From Candidatus Bathyarchaeota archaeon (GTDB lineage Archaea; Thermoproteota; Bathyarchaeia; Bathyarchaeales; Bathyarchaeaceae), in assembly GCA_003662715.1 (NCBI GenBank), contig QMYO01000123.1:1-5790 (forward strand): a stretch of 5,790 nt of DNA, given 5' to 3'. Shown here piece after piece: positions 5,711 to 5,790 of the stretch. Under the pieces are notes generated by a model, which was given only the letters and a program-made list of their open reading frames with translations, searched no databases and had not been told where the DNA came from. Numbering within the stretch: the first letter of the stretch is position 1; every line of letters starts with the position of its first letter. A program made the translations under genes and the position numbers.

Positions 5711-5790
5711 CACACTACTAATTAGAATTACTAAACTCATAAACATATGTTTCATATCTTCTGGGAAAGATCTTCATATGTTTTTTGTTA
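5711..5790. other. AT-rich non-coding end of window
   Basis: No supportable gene. There is a perfect 12-bp palindrome AAACATATGTTT (5741-5752), whose CATATGTTT half recurs at 5775-5783, and an AAGATCTT palindrome (5767-5774). These may be part of a control region for a gene to the right, but such short AT-rich palindromes are common by chance. Confidence 0.3.

Noticed and set aside
5573..5755. 60-codon minus-strand open frame overlapping the start of the dehydrogenase gene
   Set aside because: Its sequence is Cys/Ile/Tyr-rich translated AT-rich promoter DNA, its repeated CYARK/YCARK pattern simply reflects the GCGCA DNA repeats, and it covers the predicted TATA box.

Overview
The window looks like a piece of a thermophilic archaeal chromosome. 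The evidence is a tungsten/molybdenum-type aldehyde:ferredoxin oxidoreductase, ribosome-binding sites matching the archaeal 16S 3' end (GGTGA, GAGGTGAT), AT-rich TATA-like boxes at a plausible distance upstream of starts, and frequent AGG/AGA arginine and ATA isoleucine codons. I cannot name the lineage from sequence alone. A crenarchaeal, korarchaeal or bathyarchaeal-type genome would fit.

Layout. Positions 1-731 (+) hold the C-terminal part of a class III, GabT-like PLP aminotransferase cut by the left edge. Positions 732-899 are a gap between convergent genes, with a pyrimidine-rich tract (several TTCAT units) followed by a GC-richer block of interleaved inverted repeats. Positions 900-2705 (-) encode a full-length AOR-family tungsto-oxidoreductase. 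A 95-bp gap separates it from a glutamate-1-semialdehyde-aminomutase-like class III aminotransferase at 2801-4138 (-). The 214-bp gap at 4139-4352 carries that gene's likely promoter plus a start-less, protein-like open stretch on the + strand (4219-4338) that may be a gene remnant. Positions 4353 to about 5567 (-) encode a saccharopine dehydrogenase/lysine 6-dehydrogenase-type Rossmann protein. The remaining ~220 bp to the right edge are AT-rich non-coding DNA with a TATA-like promoter and spaced GCGCA-containing repeats.

How the genes may work together. Three genes point the same way (-): dehydrogenase, aminotransferase, then AOR. A fourth gene, a second class III aminotransferase, converges on them. 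The families are those expected for amino-acid catabolism: amino-group removal by PLP transaminases or an NAD(P)-dependent amino-acid dehydrogenase, and ferredoxin-linked oxidation of the resulting aldehydes by AOR. This is inference from family and context; no substrate can be read from the sequence. I see no RNA gene, insertion sequence, CRISPR array or phage module. The genes belong to known families, and the less ordinary observations are family-atypical motifs in the AOR and the second aminotransferase, and several intergenic repeats.
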